Under the pieces are notes generated by a model that was not told the DNA's origin, ran no database searches, and saw nothing but the letters and a program-made list of their open reading frames with translations. Source: Plantago ovata (lineage: Eukaryota; Streptophyta; Magnoliopsida; Lamiales; Plantaginaceae). Taken from it: a DNA stretch of 64,000 bases. The position numbers were made by a program, and so were the translations under genes. Shown here in pieces: positions 1 through 11,166 of this stretch. The DNA lies in the NCBI GenBank assembly GCA_028274465.1, contig CM051458.1, forward strand, positions 12,539,566-12,603,565, written 5' to 3'. How positions within the stretch are numbered: the first letter of the stretch is position 1; each line of letters opens with the position of its first letter.

Positions 1-261
1 ACCTGTTTTAATGGTTGGACTGTCTGTGAAAGCTCACCTTAAAGAGCAAAGGCTCGAAAGGTAAATCTGAACAGAATAAGACTGGAAGTCACAAAAGGGT
101 GGTAACGTGGAGAAGGAGACATGTCTTTACTATAAGTAGAAATGACACTGGAAGAGAAACTGCCCAAGACAAGGGGCTAATGGAGTAATGCATTGTGCAT
201 CTATCTCCAATCTATGTATGTTTGTCACTGAGATAAATATGTCTACAGAAACTCGAACTGC

Positions 262-1400
262 TGTGTGTTGGATACAACTTGTGGCTCGTACATTTAATAT
301 GTACAAGGGCTATTTGACAGCAGACCGGTTGGACCAAGAGAAATTGGCCTACGCGTAACAAATGGATCGTCCATCACTTATTAGCATATAGGAACTCATA
401 AATTAGATTTATCCTCAGATTTTATTTGAAACTTGATAATTATTATTTCGTTCATTCTATTACTAGCAAATATGAATGATTTATATTTGCTAAATTGTAG
501 ACATACTTTATTACATCTTCAAAACAAACGAGCTAGGCTCGATAATCCTAGAAATACCACTTACTTGTGGCACTGTAGACTTGATACATCGACGAAACAA
601 GAATTGCTAGGCTAAAGAGGTTAGACTACTTAGCACCAATTGATTTAGAATCATGTTGGAATTATGAATTCTATCTCAAAGGTAAATTGTTCAAGAAACC
701 TTTTTCAAGGAAAAGGCATACGTGCACAACTCTTACTTTATAACTTTTACTGATGATTTCTCTATATTTGGACATGTGTATCTTATGAAACACAAATCTA
801 AAGTATTGGAGAAATTCATTGAGTACAAAGCTGAAGTAGAGAAACAACCTGAAATAAGTATTAAGACTCTTCGATTAGATCAAGGAGCATAATACTTAAG
901 TTGTGAGGTTTTGGATTATATAAAACTACATGAAATTCGATCAGAATTGACTCCTTCTAGAGCACCACTAATGAGTGGTGTTTCGAAAGGGAGAGATCAA
1001 ACCTTGTTTGACATGGTTAGATCAATGATGAATTTCAGTACTCTTCCAACTTATTCATGGGGATACGTATTATCAAACTCAATCCACATTCTGAATAAGG
1101 TTTCATCTAAGTCAGTCGAGTAAGCACCATATGAGTTATGGGATGGCATGAGGCCAAACTTATCACATATTAGAACCTGGGGTTGTCAAACATATGTGAA
1201 AAGAATGCTCATTGACATGATTGGAACCTAAAAGTGAGAAATGTTATTTTGTAGAATATCCAAATGAAACCAGGAGGTTACTGATTCTATATGCCAGAAA
1301 TACATAATATCATCACATCTAGACAGGCGGCCTTTCTAGAAGATGATTATGTTTTTTCAACCAAAGTGGAGGCAATAATATAGAACTTGTGGAAATCACA
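262..1400 (+). pseudogene. Copia-1 protease/integrase remnant
   Basis: Translating across several frames shows a retroviral-type aspartic protease active-site remnant (DTTCG, about 270-285). A GAG-pre-integrase stretch with TYLWHCRLDT (about 559-588) and integrase-core fragments such as KTLRLDQGA follow. Stops and frameshifts separate every piece, so no functional product is expected. The remnant ends where the CACTA element begins and resumes after it. The family encodes the proteins that process the polyprotein and insert the cDNA. Confidence 0.75.
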
Positions 1401-1485
1401 AGAATAACACTTAGGTAGAAAGGTTGTCAAATGGTTGTGACAACATTTAGTGGGAGCTCAGGACACTACAAGAAACACACCTCTT

Positions 1486-1782
1486 ACCGACGGATGGTAT
1501 CCGTCGGTAAGAGAGGACCGATCCGTCGGTAAGCCCTTACCGACGGATCGGTCCTCCTTTACCGACGGATAAATAGCCCGTAGCTATTTTATCCGTCGGT
1601 AACCCCATTACCAACGGTTATTATCCGTCGCTAACTTTAGCGACGGATAATACCAACGGACTGACGAATAAGGGCATTGACTAGCCCTTATTCGTCTGAC
1701 CGACGGATAAAATTATCCGTCGGTCATGTTGACCGACGGATAACTGTCTTGACCGACGGATAAAGTTATCCGTCGGTATTTT
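1486..1782. repeat. CACTA left subterminal repeat array
   Basis: About 20 copies of ACCGACGGAT or its reverse complement ATCCGTCGGT occur here, many paired head to head so that short hairpins can form. A few copies read AGCGACGGAT instead. In En/Spm elements, subterminal 10-13 bp repeats of this sort bind the TNPA-type protein; that role is inferred here. Confidence 0.88.
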
Positions 1783-1997
1783 TTTTAATTTTTTATTATT
1801 TTTCTTAATAATTATACAACAACCTGTTTATCGGAAATAAATATAAATTTACGTACAAAAAATTAAAAATCATTAAAATTGAATTGAAAATAAAATTCAA
1901 TAAAATTCGATTCTTCAAAATAGAAAAACGTTTACTACAAATGTAAATGTGAAAGTTCTACAATAGTACTACAAATACCCAACTAAAATGTCAAAAT

Positions 1998-2592
1998 CTA
2001 AGAACGACGACCACTAGAACCACGACCACTGGAACCCGAAGGAGCATGAGAACTCCCTTGCAAACCCGCACTCCCCGCCGTACTAGGGCTTCCCTCCCCG
2101 GTCTGAAACACAGCTCCCTCTGCGAACGGGTCTATGCCAATGGGATGCTTCTCCAACAGCTGCTTCAGCACCCTGTTCTGCGTCTCCACCTGACACAAGT
2201 AATGATCGATGTAGTTAAGAATATGAATGATAGATGCAAACAATGTAAATGAGCATACAAGTGGTTATACATCTACATGACATATCAACATAATCTTAGC
2301 ATACAAGTGAATATACCTGAGACACAAGTGTGTCCTGAATGGTCATAATCCTAGCATTCTCGGCCCTAAGTGCTGCCATCTCCTCAGCCAATCGAGAATC
2401 TGAGCTGGAGGTAGAACCGGATGAGCGCTGAAATGATTCAGCTGCAAGAGAATGTCCCAAGTTCCCTAAGCCATAGACCGACCACTTAGGGCCAGGAGGG
2501 TTCACCTCGAGGAAGGCAGCGTTCTCTTCCTCCGTCGTAAGTCCGTCACCCTTCTCTTGCATCTTAACCACGTACAAAGCCTCAACGTCGTC
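1998..2592 (-). pseudogene. CACTA-encoded Ptta/En/Spm transposase-like C-terminal fragment
   Basis: Two exon-like blocks read on the minus strand. The block at 2592-2317 opens after a TTGTAG acceptor and closes at CAG before GTATAT. The block at 2189-1998 starts after GTGTCAG and ends in a stop. The first encodes PGPKWSVYGLGNLGHSL and a coiled-coil-like LAEEMAALRAENARI; the second starts VETQNRVLKQLLEKHP and ends in a Ser/Gly/Arg-rich tail. The GPKW..VYGLG pattern resembles the plant Ptta/En/Spm transposase family. No catalytic TNPD-type transposase is visible, so this is a partial accessory protein or decayed gene. A short upstream EPDRSWMYKR match near 2740-2775 may be a further exon remnant. 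Confidence 0.6.
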
Positions 2593-2946
2593 CTACAAGC
2601 AGTTAATCAATACATGAGTTGATATATTACAATACATACACAAACTTTTTTAAAAAGAAATACAGTACAAGTAACTGGAACTACTCATTTATGTACTTAC
2701 ATTCAGTTTCTAGGCAGAATCTTCCCATGCTTGGTCCGTTTATACATCCAAGACCGATCGGGTTCCATTTCAACAATGACTAACCTGAAATTCTTTAATT
2801 ATTAAATTCATACATTTTCAATATTCATATTTAAAAATGTAGTTTTAAGGATATTTATATGTCTTATACACATTTGAAGTTAACATTATAATCATTTTAT
2901 TATTATGTTATAATCATTTCATTTAATTTTAAGGACAAATTATAAT

Positions 2947-3255
2947 CATCAACCAACCATATCACCAATCAACCATATAACAAAAACATCTCTAGCCTAA
3001 CATCATCAACCATATCACCAATTTACCAACCATCAACAACATCATCTCTAGACTAGCATCATCAACAACAACCATATGAACATCTCTAGCCTAATATTAT
3101 CAACCATATCACCAATCAACCATATAACAACATCATCTCTAACCTAACATCATCAACCTTATCACCAATCAACCAACCATCAACAACATCATCTCTAGCC
3201 TAGCATTGTCAACAACAACCATATGAACATCATCTCTAACCTAACATCATCATCA
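2947..3255. repeat. Higher-order tandem repeat inside the CACTA element
   Basis: Blocks beginning ATCATCAACCA and ending CATCTCTAGCCTAAC recur six to seven times. They alternate as long, long, short subunits, so that a compound unit of roughly 150 bp appears twice. There is no coding potential. The array lies between the transposase-like fragment and the right subterminal repeats. Confidence 0.75.
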
Positions 3256-3936
3256 TATCATCATCTCGAACCCATTTTCACTTTATTTCAAAACCTCCAA
3301 ATTGAGCTACAAGTCTCGATTTTCATAAATTACTCAATTTTATCGTATTCAACTACAAAATTAACCTTATATAAGTACATAAGCTAGTTATGGAACATGA
3401 AATTCGATCAAATACAAAACTAAAAAAAAGCCCTAAATTGATCTAAGTCTCGATTTTAATTAACAAACCCAAATTAACATAATCCAAAACTAACATTCAA
3501 CTATAACAACTAATATCTACTTAATACTAACATACATTTCCATAATTTAAGAAATCCCCAAATTAACAAAATCCCAAAATCGATTCATTACTCAATTTTA
3601 ACAACAATCAACTACACATTTAAGCAAAATAGACTTGTATCAACTACTATGTAACATACATTTGACAATTTAACAAACAATTGGATAATTCCCAAATTAA
3701 AAATCAAATAAGGGTTAGAGTTCATACCTTTGATTTTGCACAAATTGACCAAAAAAACTTCGAATTGAAGGTTGTTCCTAGTTGCTTGTGCAATAAGCTT
3801 CAATTTTCTACCAAAATGGATGAAAATGGTGGAGTTTTGAAGGAGAAATGGAGATGAGAAGAGAGAAAACGGAGGAGAAGAAGAATGGAGGAAAAAGAAT
3901 GAAGGTTTCTGCCGGTTTCTTCACGATATAGTGAAG

Positions 3937-4175
3937 CTTACCGACGGATAACGTTATCCGTCGGTAAGCTTTGTTTTTTTAATTTTTTTATTTATTAAAA
4001 CTGGTAATTCAGCGACGGATAACGTTATCCGTCGCTAAATTACCGACGGATCGGTCCTCTTTAGTGACGGATGACGAACAAAGTGGTCAACTTTGTTCGT
4101 TATCCGTCATCCGTCGGTAACGGGGAGCGATCCGTTGGTAAATACCGACGGATAAAATCCTTTATTGTATCCTTC
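3937..4175. repeat. CACTA right subterminal repeat array
   Basis: This is the counterpart of the left array. It has ten or more copies of ACCGACGGAT, AGCGACGGAT or their complements, several arranged as inverted pairs around short centres. A stretch of AT-rich filler divides the array near 3975-4010. Confidence 0.85.
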
Positions 4176-4317
4176 GGTATCCGACGGATTTTTTGTAGTG
4201 GGAAAGGTCTTATGGCTCAAGGTACATCTCTAGGTAGATATCTGCCAGCCAGTGGGAGCGTTTTAAGAAATTTTGAGAATTTCAGAGATGCCCCATCAAA
4301 CCTCGACCCCTTGACTG

Positions 4318-4448
4318 AGCTGACGGGAACGGTTCAACCGGCTAAACCGACGGGAACGGTTTAGACGACCGAGTCAGTGGGAGCAATTCAACCGACCGAA
4401 CCAACAGGAATGGTTCGATCGGTCAAACCGACGGGAACGGTTCGACTG
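4318..4448 (+). repeat. Pro-Thr-Gly peptide-coding repeat in Copia-1 linker
   Basis: Four copies of a motif like AAACCGACGGGAACGGTT start near 4321, 4345, 4399 and 4426 and encode PTGTV/PTGMV units. It lies between the integrase and RT remnants. One copy is followed by a stop, so this is decayed coding DNA. Confidence 0.7.
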
Positions 4449-4639
4449 ACCTACTTGAGGCTAACCACTCGAAATTCAGCCGCAATGGTTGCTCCTGATT
4501 CTTCTACAACTATTCAATGGACTGAATCAGTTCAACATTCTCACAATCAGAATAAACTGCCAGTACAAACGAAATATATGTCGCACTCCGTAAGTCTAAG
4601 AGGTTAATGGGAAGCTCCCGAAAGGATAAGTTTACTCTT

Positions 4640-5546
4640 GGATGATGAAAATTTTGATATTGACTTATCTCAACAAGGTGCCCTAAGACTTACAAAGAAG
4701 CAATGTTAGACATTGATTCAAAGAGGTGGCAAGAAGCCATGAAATCCGAAATAGACTTTATGTATGAAAATCAAGTATGGGACTTGATTGATGCACCATA
4801 AGGGGTTAGACCCATTGGATGAAAAGGGGGTTTCAAGAAGAAAAGCGATGCCATTTTGCCAAACATACAAAGCTAGACTGGTATAAAAAAGCTTTAGTCA
4901 ACGATATGGTATCGTTTATGACGAAACCCTTTCCACCAGTAGACAAGCTTAAGTCTATTCGAATTTTACTTACTATAGTTGCACAACATGATTATGAGAT
5001 TTGGCAGATGGATGTGAAAATTGTTTCCTTAATGAGAATCTTGAGCAATAGGTGTATATGATACAACCTGGAAGATTCTACATCCAAAGCAAATCCCAAC
5101 TAAGTTTGCAAGCTATAAGAGATCCTATGTGAACTCAAGCAAACCTCAAGGAGTTGGAACATTCGCTTGAATGAACTTGTCAAATCGTTTGACTACATCT
5201 GTAGCGTAAAAGATCCATGCGTGTATATCAAACGCAGCGATGCTGGAATTGTTTTCATGGTTATTTATGTTGATAACATACTAATTATGAAAATCATATT
5301 CCAATGTTACGATCCACAAAACATTGGTTATCTAAGGCTTCCTTGGTGAAAGACTTAGGTGAAGCTTATTACATCCTTGGCATCAAAATCCATAAGGATA
5401 GACCGAAGGAACTGTTAAGGCTGTCACATTCCACATATATTGACAAAATAATGAAACGCTTTAATGTTGATGGTTTAAATAAAGGTTTCTTATCAACTAG
5501 GCATTGCATAACTCTCACTCATGAGGATAGTCCTTCCACGTGAGAG

Positions 5547-5577
<31 letters not shown>

Positions 5578-6250
5578 CATGAAGAAAGATCCTATATGCA
5601 TTGGCAATTGGATCTATGAAATGCTCAAGGCCAGATGTGGCTTATGCATTTGGTTGTACTTGTCAATACCACCAGAATCTAGCTATGAAACACTAGAATG
5701 ATATGAAAGCAATCTTAAGTGTCTTAGAAGAACTAAAGATTCCTTTCTGATAGATGGTGGAAACCGAGAGTTGCAAATGAGTGTTTATGTCAATACTGGT
5801 ATGCAAATTGACCTGGACGACTTCGAATCACAAACTAGGTATGTGATTGCACTCATTGATGGTGCCATCACTTGGAAAGGTTCCAAGCAACCTACCTTAA
5901 ATGATTCTATTGCTAAGCCCGAGTACATAGCTGATGCAGAAGCTTCAAGGAGGTTGTCTGAATTCCATAATTCCTGAAGGAACTAGGGGTAGTTCCTAAT
6001 AGTGGTCCCATCAAGGTCTACTGCGACAGCCAAGGTGCTGTTACACAAACAAAGGAACCAAGATCCATAAACTGGAACAAGCATGTACAGAGGTAGTATC
6101 ATCTGATTGGATAGATGATAGCTAGAGGGGAAGTATCTATAGAACGAGTTCCCACTGAGGAAATTGTGGCTAAACCTTTCACCAAAATGTTGAGTTCGGA
6201 TAAACATGTTAGACATTTCAACACAAGTGTTAGACACGTAAGTGATTGGC
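4640..6250 (+). pseudogene. Copia-1 reverse transcriptase/RNase H remnant
   Basis: Frames shift repeatedly, but copia RT signatures are readable. These are SKRWQEAMKSEIDFMYENQVW near 4710-4775, WQMDVKI near 5003-5025, and VIYVDNILIMK near 5258-5290, which is the YVDD active site with the second Asp changed to Asn. KDLGEAYYILGIKI at about 5350-5390 precedes RNase H-like pieces (DGAITWKGSKQPTL near 5850-5900, and a terminal KHVRHFNTS-like end). The altered active site and many stops make it non-functional. Confidence 0.8.
5547..5572. repeat. (TA)n microsatellite
   Basis: About 13 uninterrupted TA dinucleotides occur inside the decayed Copia-1 reverse transcriptase. This is a simple repeat expansion in neutral sequence. 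Confidence 0.95.
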
Positions 6251-6256
6251 TCTAGG

Positions 6257-6269
6257 CCAAGTGGGAGAT
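6257..6269 (+). promoter_or_regulatory. Polypurine tract of Copia-1
   Basis: CCAAGTGGGAGAT lies immediately upstream of the LTR. It is the usual plus-strand primer site of plant copia elements (the AAGTGGGAGA form) and fixes the LTR start at the TG of 6270. Confidence 0.8.
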
Positions 6270-8155
6270 TGAAAGTATATATGTCCTAGAGACAACCTAC
6301 GATAGGGACGATATGTATTTGATCACATTCAGTTATTGTATTTATTTATACATTATTAAATACAATTGGCATTGCATTTTATGAATAATATATTTGGTTG
6401 TTTAAATTATTCAATAAAATGTTCCCAAGGACTTAAGGTAATCACCAAGTTAGTGGGAGCTTGTGTGTCAACAATTAAGTCCTAAAATAAGCCACTAGCT
6501 GAAGGTCATTGAGATGCGGGATATCAATGATGCGATTGAAGCTAGCATATGTTGCATTAGATCCTTCGAGGATGTAGTAGGTCTCACTGCTACGAATGAA
6601 CTTGGTTATTCATAATGAACATGTGGACACTTTGGAGAGTGTTGGCATACCCGATTGAGAAACCATTTGGTAAAGCTATTTAAGTATCTATGGTAGTATC
6701 GGTGTGTAGGGTGATGTTAGTAGCCCTTAGACTTGAGGCCAATACTACATCATATGTGAAATAATGTACTTTGACCATGCGCAACGCTTGCACTCTTAAA
6801 GTAGGGTAGATACGGCATGTGTTGGGTACATTAGGAAGCATATGGTGTGAGTGATTGGGCCAAGAAAGGATTCATTCCTCCGTAATAGATACAAGGAGAG
6901 AATACTCACTTCTCATATTTAGTGCGATCATAAAACCGGTGGCCACCGTAAGTGAATATGTCAAAATGGTGTTTGGACATAATTCATAGATCGACTAATA
7001 AGATTGAGAGACCATGAATGAGTTATTAGAATAGACACATAACCATATTCTAGACTCATTCGAGTATTCGTGAATGAAGGGACCGTATCATCAAAGTACC
7101 CTACGCTACAGGTGGTTTGTTTTCCTCACAAACGTTCCTTGCATATTAATATTGTCTGATAAATTGTCTAGGAATTTATTATGACCTTAATTGGATTGTT
7201 GCTTAATATGCAAGGCCCTATGGGTCACACTTCAAGGTGGTGTTTCTACAAACGAGCTATGTATATTGGATTAAATATTAATTAGATTAATATTAAATTA
7301 TTATACATAATTATAATGGAATTATTATTAACTAGATTAATATTAATTTATTATATGTGAAATGTATTTTAGAAATATGATTAATTGATTTGAATTGGAT
7401 TTAATTAATTAATTGAAGACTTGTGCACTTGGACGGAATTTGGAATGAAGCCCGAAAAGAGAAGGTTGAATGAAAAAAGGAGTTGGGCCCAAAAGGCCCA
7501 GCAAACAGTAACCGAGCAGCTGGGCTGCGCTTGCGCCACACGTGATCTGATGGGGAAAGCTTTAGCTGTCCCCATTTTGTCTCTCTCTCCCTTTATTTTC
7601 TTTGACCAGATCATTTAATCTTTTATCTGTTTGTTTTAGTTAGTTGAGGACTTTTGAAGTCTCCTAGTCAATAAAGATTTACTTGGTAAAATCTTACGTG
7701 ATTTTCTGAACAAACTAACTAACTAAATCAGAAAGGAAGAAAATAAGTCATTCATTCCAACATACGTAAGAAAATACTCTCTGATAGCCAGAAAGACATT
7801 TTCTCTCTAAGAAGCTCAAAATACAGAAGAACATCCTAGTGTTCTTGGTAGAGACACTGCCCGCGGATACCGAGATCGAAGGAAGCAATCAAACCTGTTG
7901 ATAAGCCATCTTGGAGATTCCATTGACGAGAATTTCATTTCAGAAGACGAAGAAATCAACCAGTTACCGGGCGAGGAGATTGCAAAGCTTTTTCTGGAGA
8001 TTGATGAACAGCTGCCCGGTGAATTTGCTTATCTGCTGGAGGACACGTGAGTGATTATCTTCTAGCATAATAAACGTAATATAGTCATATCAGTTTAGTG
8101 AGAAATAAAAATTTTAAACTTCCGCTGCTTAGCCTTAGAGGCAAATTTTCTCACA
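6270..8155 (+). repeat. Copia-1 3' LTR, 1886 bp
   Basis: It starts TGAAAGTATATATGTCCTAG right after the polypurine tract and ends TTTTCTCACA at 8155. The same two ends, slightly diverged, bound the solo LTR at 15754-17855 read on the minus strand. Both also share TTAGTGGGAGCT inside and CTTCCGCTGC near the 3' end, so they belong to one family. Nothing inside looks like a gene. The next five bases TTTAC could be a target duplication, but the other side is outside the window. Confidence 0.8.
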
Positions 8156-8159
8156 TTTA

Positions 8160-9358
8160 CTAACAGTTAGCACTCCTGTTGTCACATAGAAGAATAGGTG
8201 TCGCTGAAGGCAAAGCATGAAGATCACGGAGTAGGTAAGTAACCCAGACAAGCTCCGCAGCGGCATTGGCAAAGGCACGATATTCAGATTCACAACTCGA
8301 GCGTGCAACTTTCGGTTGCTTTTTAGCACTCCAAGACACAAGGTTATCACCAATAAAAATAGAGTATCCATAGGTAGAGCGACGAGTGTCCGGACATCTA
8401 GCCCAATCGGCATCGGAATAGCCAAGTAAAGAAGGCATGCTAGAAGAACAACGAAGCCCATAATGAAGTGTGCCTTTAACATATCGAAGGAGATGCTTGA
8501 AAGCCTGGAAATGCTCAATAGTGGGAGACTGCTGAAACTGACAAACCGTGTTAACGACATAAGCACGGGTCGACATATAGTATGATATTGTAGAGCTCCC
8601 ACAAGTGAGCGATAGAGCGACGGGTCAGAAAATGGCTCACCATCAACTGAAATGCTTGATTTGCTGGAAGAGGAGTCCCAACAATCTTAGAGTCTAACAA
8701 TTGTGCTCGCTTTAAAATATCACATGTATACTTATGTTGACTGAGGAAGAGACCATCATCGATATATGAAACTTCAAGGCCCAAAAAATAGCTCAACCTA
8801 CCCATATCTTTAATAGAAAATTCACCATGTAGGTGTGAGATAAACTTGGAAATTAAAGATGTATCATTTCGAGTGAGTATAATATCATCCACATAGACCA
8901 ATAAGTAGAGTAAAATCGTCCCGCGATGAAATACGAAAAGGGATGGATCTGCTCGACTACAAAGAAAACCAAGCCGGAGCAGAAAATTAAATCACTTAGA
9001 CGTTGAAACCAAGCGCGGGGAGCCTATTTAAGACCATGTATAAGGCCTTTTTTTAGGCGACATACATGCTCGGGAAATCGAGCGTCAACATAATCGGGTG
9101 GTTGATCCATAAAGACGGTATCATTAAGGGCACCATTTAGGAAGGTATTTTTAACGTCAAGCTGATGAAGGGGCCATTTTCGCATGCGGAAAGAGCAAGA
9201 ACAACTCGAACGGTGAATGCTTTGACAACCGTACTGAAGGTATGAGAGTAATCAAAACCAGGGATTTGAGTGATACCTTGGGAAACTAACCGAGCCTTAT
9301 AGCGATCAATAGAACCGTCCGATACTTGGTTCGATACACCCATTTGGAGCCAACAATA
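8160..9358 (-). pseudogene. Copia-3 reverse transcriptase/RNase H fragment
   Basis: Successive minus-strand pieces carry copia RT signatures. They are YKARLVSQGITQIPGFDY (about 9300-9240), VYVDDIILT with an intact YVDD (about 8900-8870), FSIKDMGRLSYFLGLEV, then LRYVKGTLHYGL and SDADWARCPDTRRSTYGY followed by SSCESEYRAFANAAAELVW of RNase H (8490-8220). Frameshifts near 9340, 9130 and 8570, plus a gap around 8900-9130, break the frame. The catalytic motifs survive better than in Copia-1. Confidence 0.85.
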
Positions 9359-9742
9359 TTGTAACAGAGGACGAGGTGGTAGGTGTGGATAGGGAAAATT
9401 GCAGTTTTAGTCCCCCATGTCTCGGTCCTACGCGATTTTGGTCCTATATTTCGTGAATTTTGCGAATTCAGTCATCGAATTCGTATAATTCGGCGTATAA
9501 ACGCCTTAATTCTCGTAAGTCGCCGTATACCATGATAATACGCCGTCCAGTCACACAAAGGGCTGCCAAATCACCTCCAACTCATGTCCATGGCACCCCA
9601 AAATCAAAACAGAGCTTGATGAAGCTCATTTACAATAATGGATCAAAATGAAGCTATTTTTAAGCTCTGTACAGATCTAGAGCTTCATTATATCTATAAC
9701 CGAGCAAAATGAGCTTCATTTCACTCTGTTACAAAGTTTAAA

Positions 9743-9813
9743 ATGAAACTCTGTAAACAGAGCTTCATTAGCTCTGTTATAGAGCTAATGAAACTCTGTT
9801 TACAGAGTTTCAT
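9743..9813. repeat. 71 bp near-perfect palindrome
   Basis: Arms of 35 bp (9743-9777 and 9779-9813) around one central base pair with two mismatches. The core word is ATGAAACTCTGTAAACAGAG. Shorter versions of the AGCTTCATT/CTCTGT words are scattered through 9609-9850. Transcribed from either strand, it would fold to a long hairpin. Confidence 0.92.
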
Positions 9814-10251
9814 CAAGCTCTGTAAATGAGCTAATTTAAGCTCTATTTACAGTAACTATCAAGAGCAGGAAATGTGATGAGCATTTTCACTAAAACAAGT
9901 TTAAGCAAAAATCAATTCGGGAAAACAAATGAATTAATTAGTAACACCAGTTGAAGTAAAATTAAGATTTACAACACCTGCTGAGTAGAGAGTTTGATGT
10001 TGGTGAACTGAGAGAGTGCATCAATCTTTGGTTTGTTGATCTCTTCATCAACTTGATTCGTCGTCTACATTTTTAGTGCTCTGGCGTCTTCAATTTTGCT
10101 GAAATGAATTTTGAGTATTTCTTGATATTTTGATACTGTTAAAGAGCTTAATGAATATTGGCTATAACAACTATTCTTTACCTATTAGTTATGTAGTATA
10201 TGTCATGTAGTAGTATTCCTATTCATATATATGTATGCATAACATCAGGTA

Positions 10252-10870
10252 GAAAATGAAAAATCACCTGGTACTAGTGCATTTTATCATTTTTCTAGCA
10301 TTTTTTTAATGATTTGAACATTACTGTAAAGTGGCTCGGTTTGTGTACTTTTTTCCAGGGAACAATGCATGTCATGAAGTCTAATATCATTGCAAAAGTT
10401 CATATTTTGAATCAGTAATGAATAACTACTGCAGAAAATGAAAAGTGACCTGGTGCTGGTGCATGTATATTTTTTCATTTTTACAGCATTTTGCTTTATG
10501 AATTTAACAATTCTGTACAGTAGCTCGGTTTCTGTACTGTTATACAGGGAGAAATGCATGTCATGAAGTCTAATATTATTGCACAAGTTCATCTTTAGAA
10601 TCAGTTTTGAATAAATACTGCAGAAAATAAAAAATGACCTGGTACTAGTGCATTTTTTCATTTTTACAGCATTTTTTTTATGATTTGAACATTGCAGATA
10701 CAGTAGCTCGGTTTGTGTACTGTTTTATAGGAAAAAATGCATGTCATTAAGTCTAACATCATTGCACAAGTTTAGATTTTTAATTAGTTTTGAATATATA
10801 CTGCAGAAAAAAAAGTGCTATGGTGCTAGTGCATTTTTTCAATTTTTCAGCATTTTTAAATGAATTGAAC
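10252..10870. repeat. About 185 bp tandem repeat, 3.3 units
   Basis: Units start at about 10252, 10434, 10623 and 10805 with GAAAATGAAAAATCACCTGG-like sequence, followed by GGTACTAGTGCATTTT. Each also contains CAGTAGCTCGGTTTGTGTAC and ATGCATGTCATGAAGTCTAA. The units differ by substitutions and small indels. The last copy is partial. Confidence 0.92.
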
Positions 10871-11166
10871 ATTGCAGCTTTTGGCCTAGTAAATACAAGC
10901 TACTGCAGGCCATGTGGAGTACTTGTAATGGAATATAAAGCTAATAAAAGCAAAGTAGCCAATTCGTCCAGTTCGCGCGTCTTCAGTCCGTCTTTCATAT
11001 CGTGTTAATTCATTTCGCCACCTCACTGTCCAGATCGACGCCACATAAGCAGGAAGAACCAAAATCGCGTGAAAAACGGCCTAACTCTTATACGTATGGA
11101 AATTAGAGGACCGTATATCATTTTCAGGGGACCGTAACCGTGGAGGACCAAAAGTGCAATTTACCC

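Larger units (their letters stand above)
1464..4200. mobile_element. CACTA (En/Spm-type) DNA transposon, 2737 bp
   Basis: The ends are CACTACAAGAAA at 1464 and the inverse TTTTTTGTAGTG ending at 4200. They are flanked by a 3 bp duplication GGA at 1461-1463 and 4201-4203. Both 3-base duplications and CACTA ends are diagnostic of this superfamily. Dense subterminal repeats of a 10-mer like ACCGACGGAT in both orientations sit inside each end, as expected of transposase-binding sites. Only a small transposase-related fragment lies inside, so it is probably non-autonomous or deleted. It is inserted in the integrase-RT linker of Copia-1 and is therefore younger than that element. Confidence 0.93.
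1..8155 (+). mobile_element. Copia-1: decayed Ty1/copia retrotransposon, 5' part beyond the window
   Basis: Degenerate copia-type polyprotein remnants occur in the copia order. A protease-like VLDTTCGS lies near 265-290, a GAG-pre-integrase YLWHCRL near 560-590, integrase fragments run to about 1400, reverse transcriptase lies at about 4650-5560, and RNase H at about 5580-6240. A purine-rich tract (6257-6269) and a long 3' LTR (6270-8155) follow. Every domain is broken by stops and frameshifts. A CACTA element splits it at 1464-4200. The 5' LTR and gag are not in the window. This is an old, immobile copy. Confidence 0.85.
9392..11166. mobile_element. Mutator-like TIR element, about 1775 bp, non-autonomous
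   Basis: The left end GGGAAAATTGCAGTTTTAGTCC and the inverse of the right end, GGGTAAATTGCACTTTTGGTCC, match at most positions. Both ends also contain a CGCGATTTTGGT block further in. This GGGTAAATTGCA-type terminus is a pattern I associate with plant Mutator-like or related elements. No transposase is visible, and no clear 9 bp target duplication is seen (GTGTGGATA against GATCAGAGG). Inside are a long palindrome and a 185 bp tandem array. The class assignment is tentative. Confidence 0.6.

Noticed and set aside
433-615. Short ORF as an independent gene
   Set aside because: It matches the GAG-pre-integrase part of the copia polyprotein (YLWHCRL) and is a relic of Copia-1.
1480-1790. CRISPR-like array from the regular ACCGACGGAT repeats
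   Set aside because: Repeats are short, inverted and irregular, within CACTA ends; this is plant nuclear DNA.
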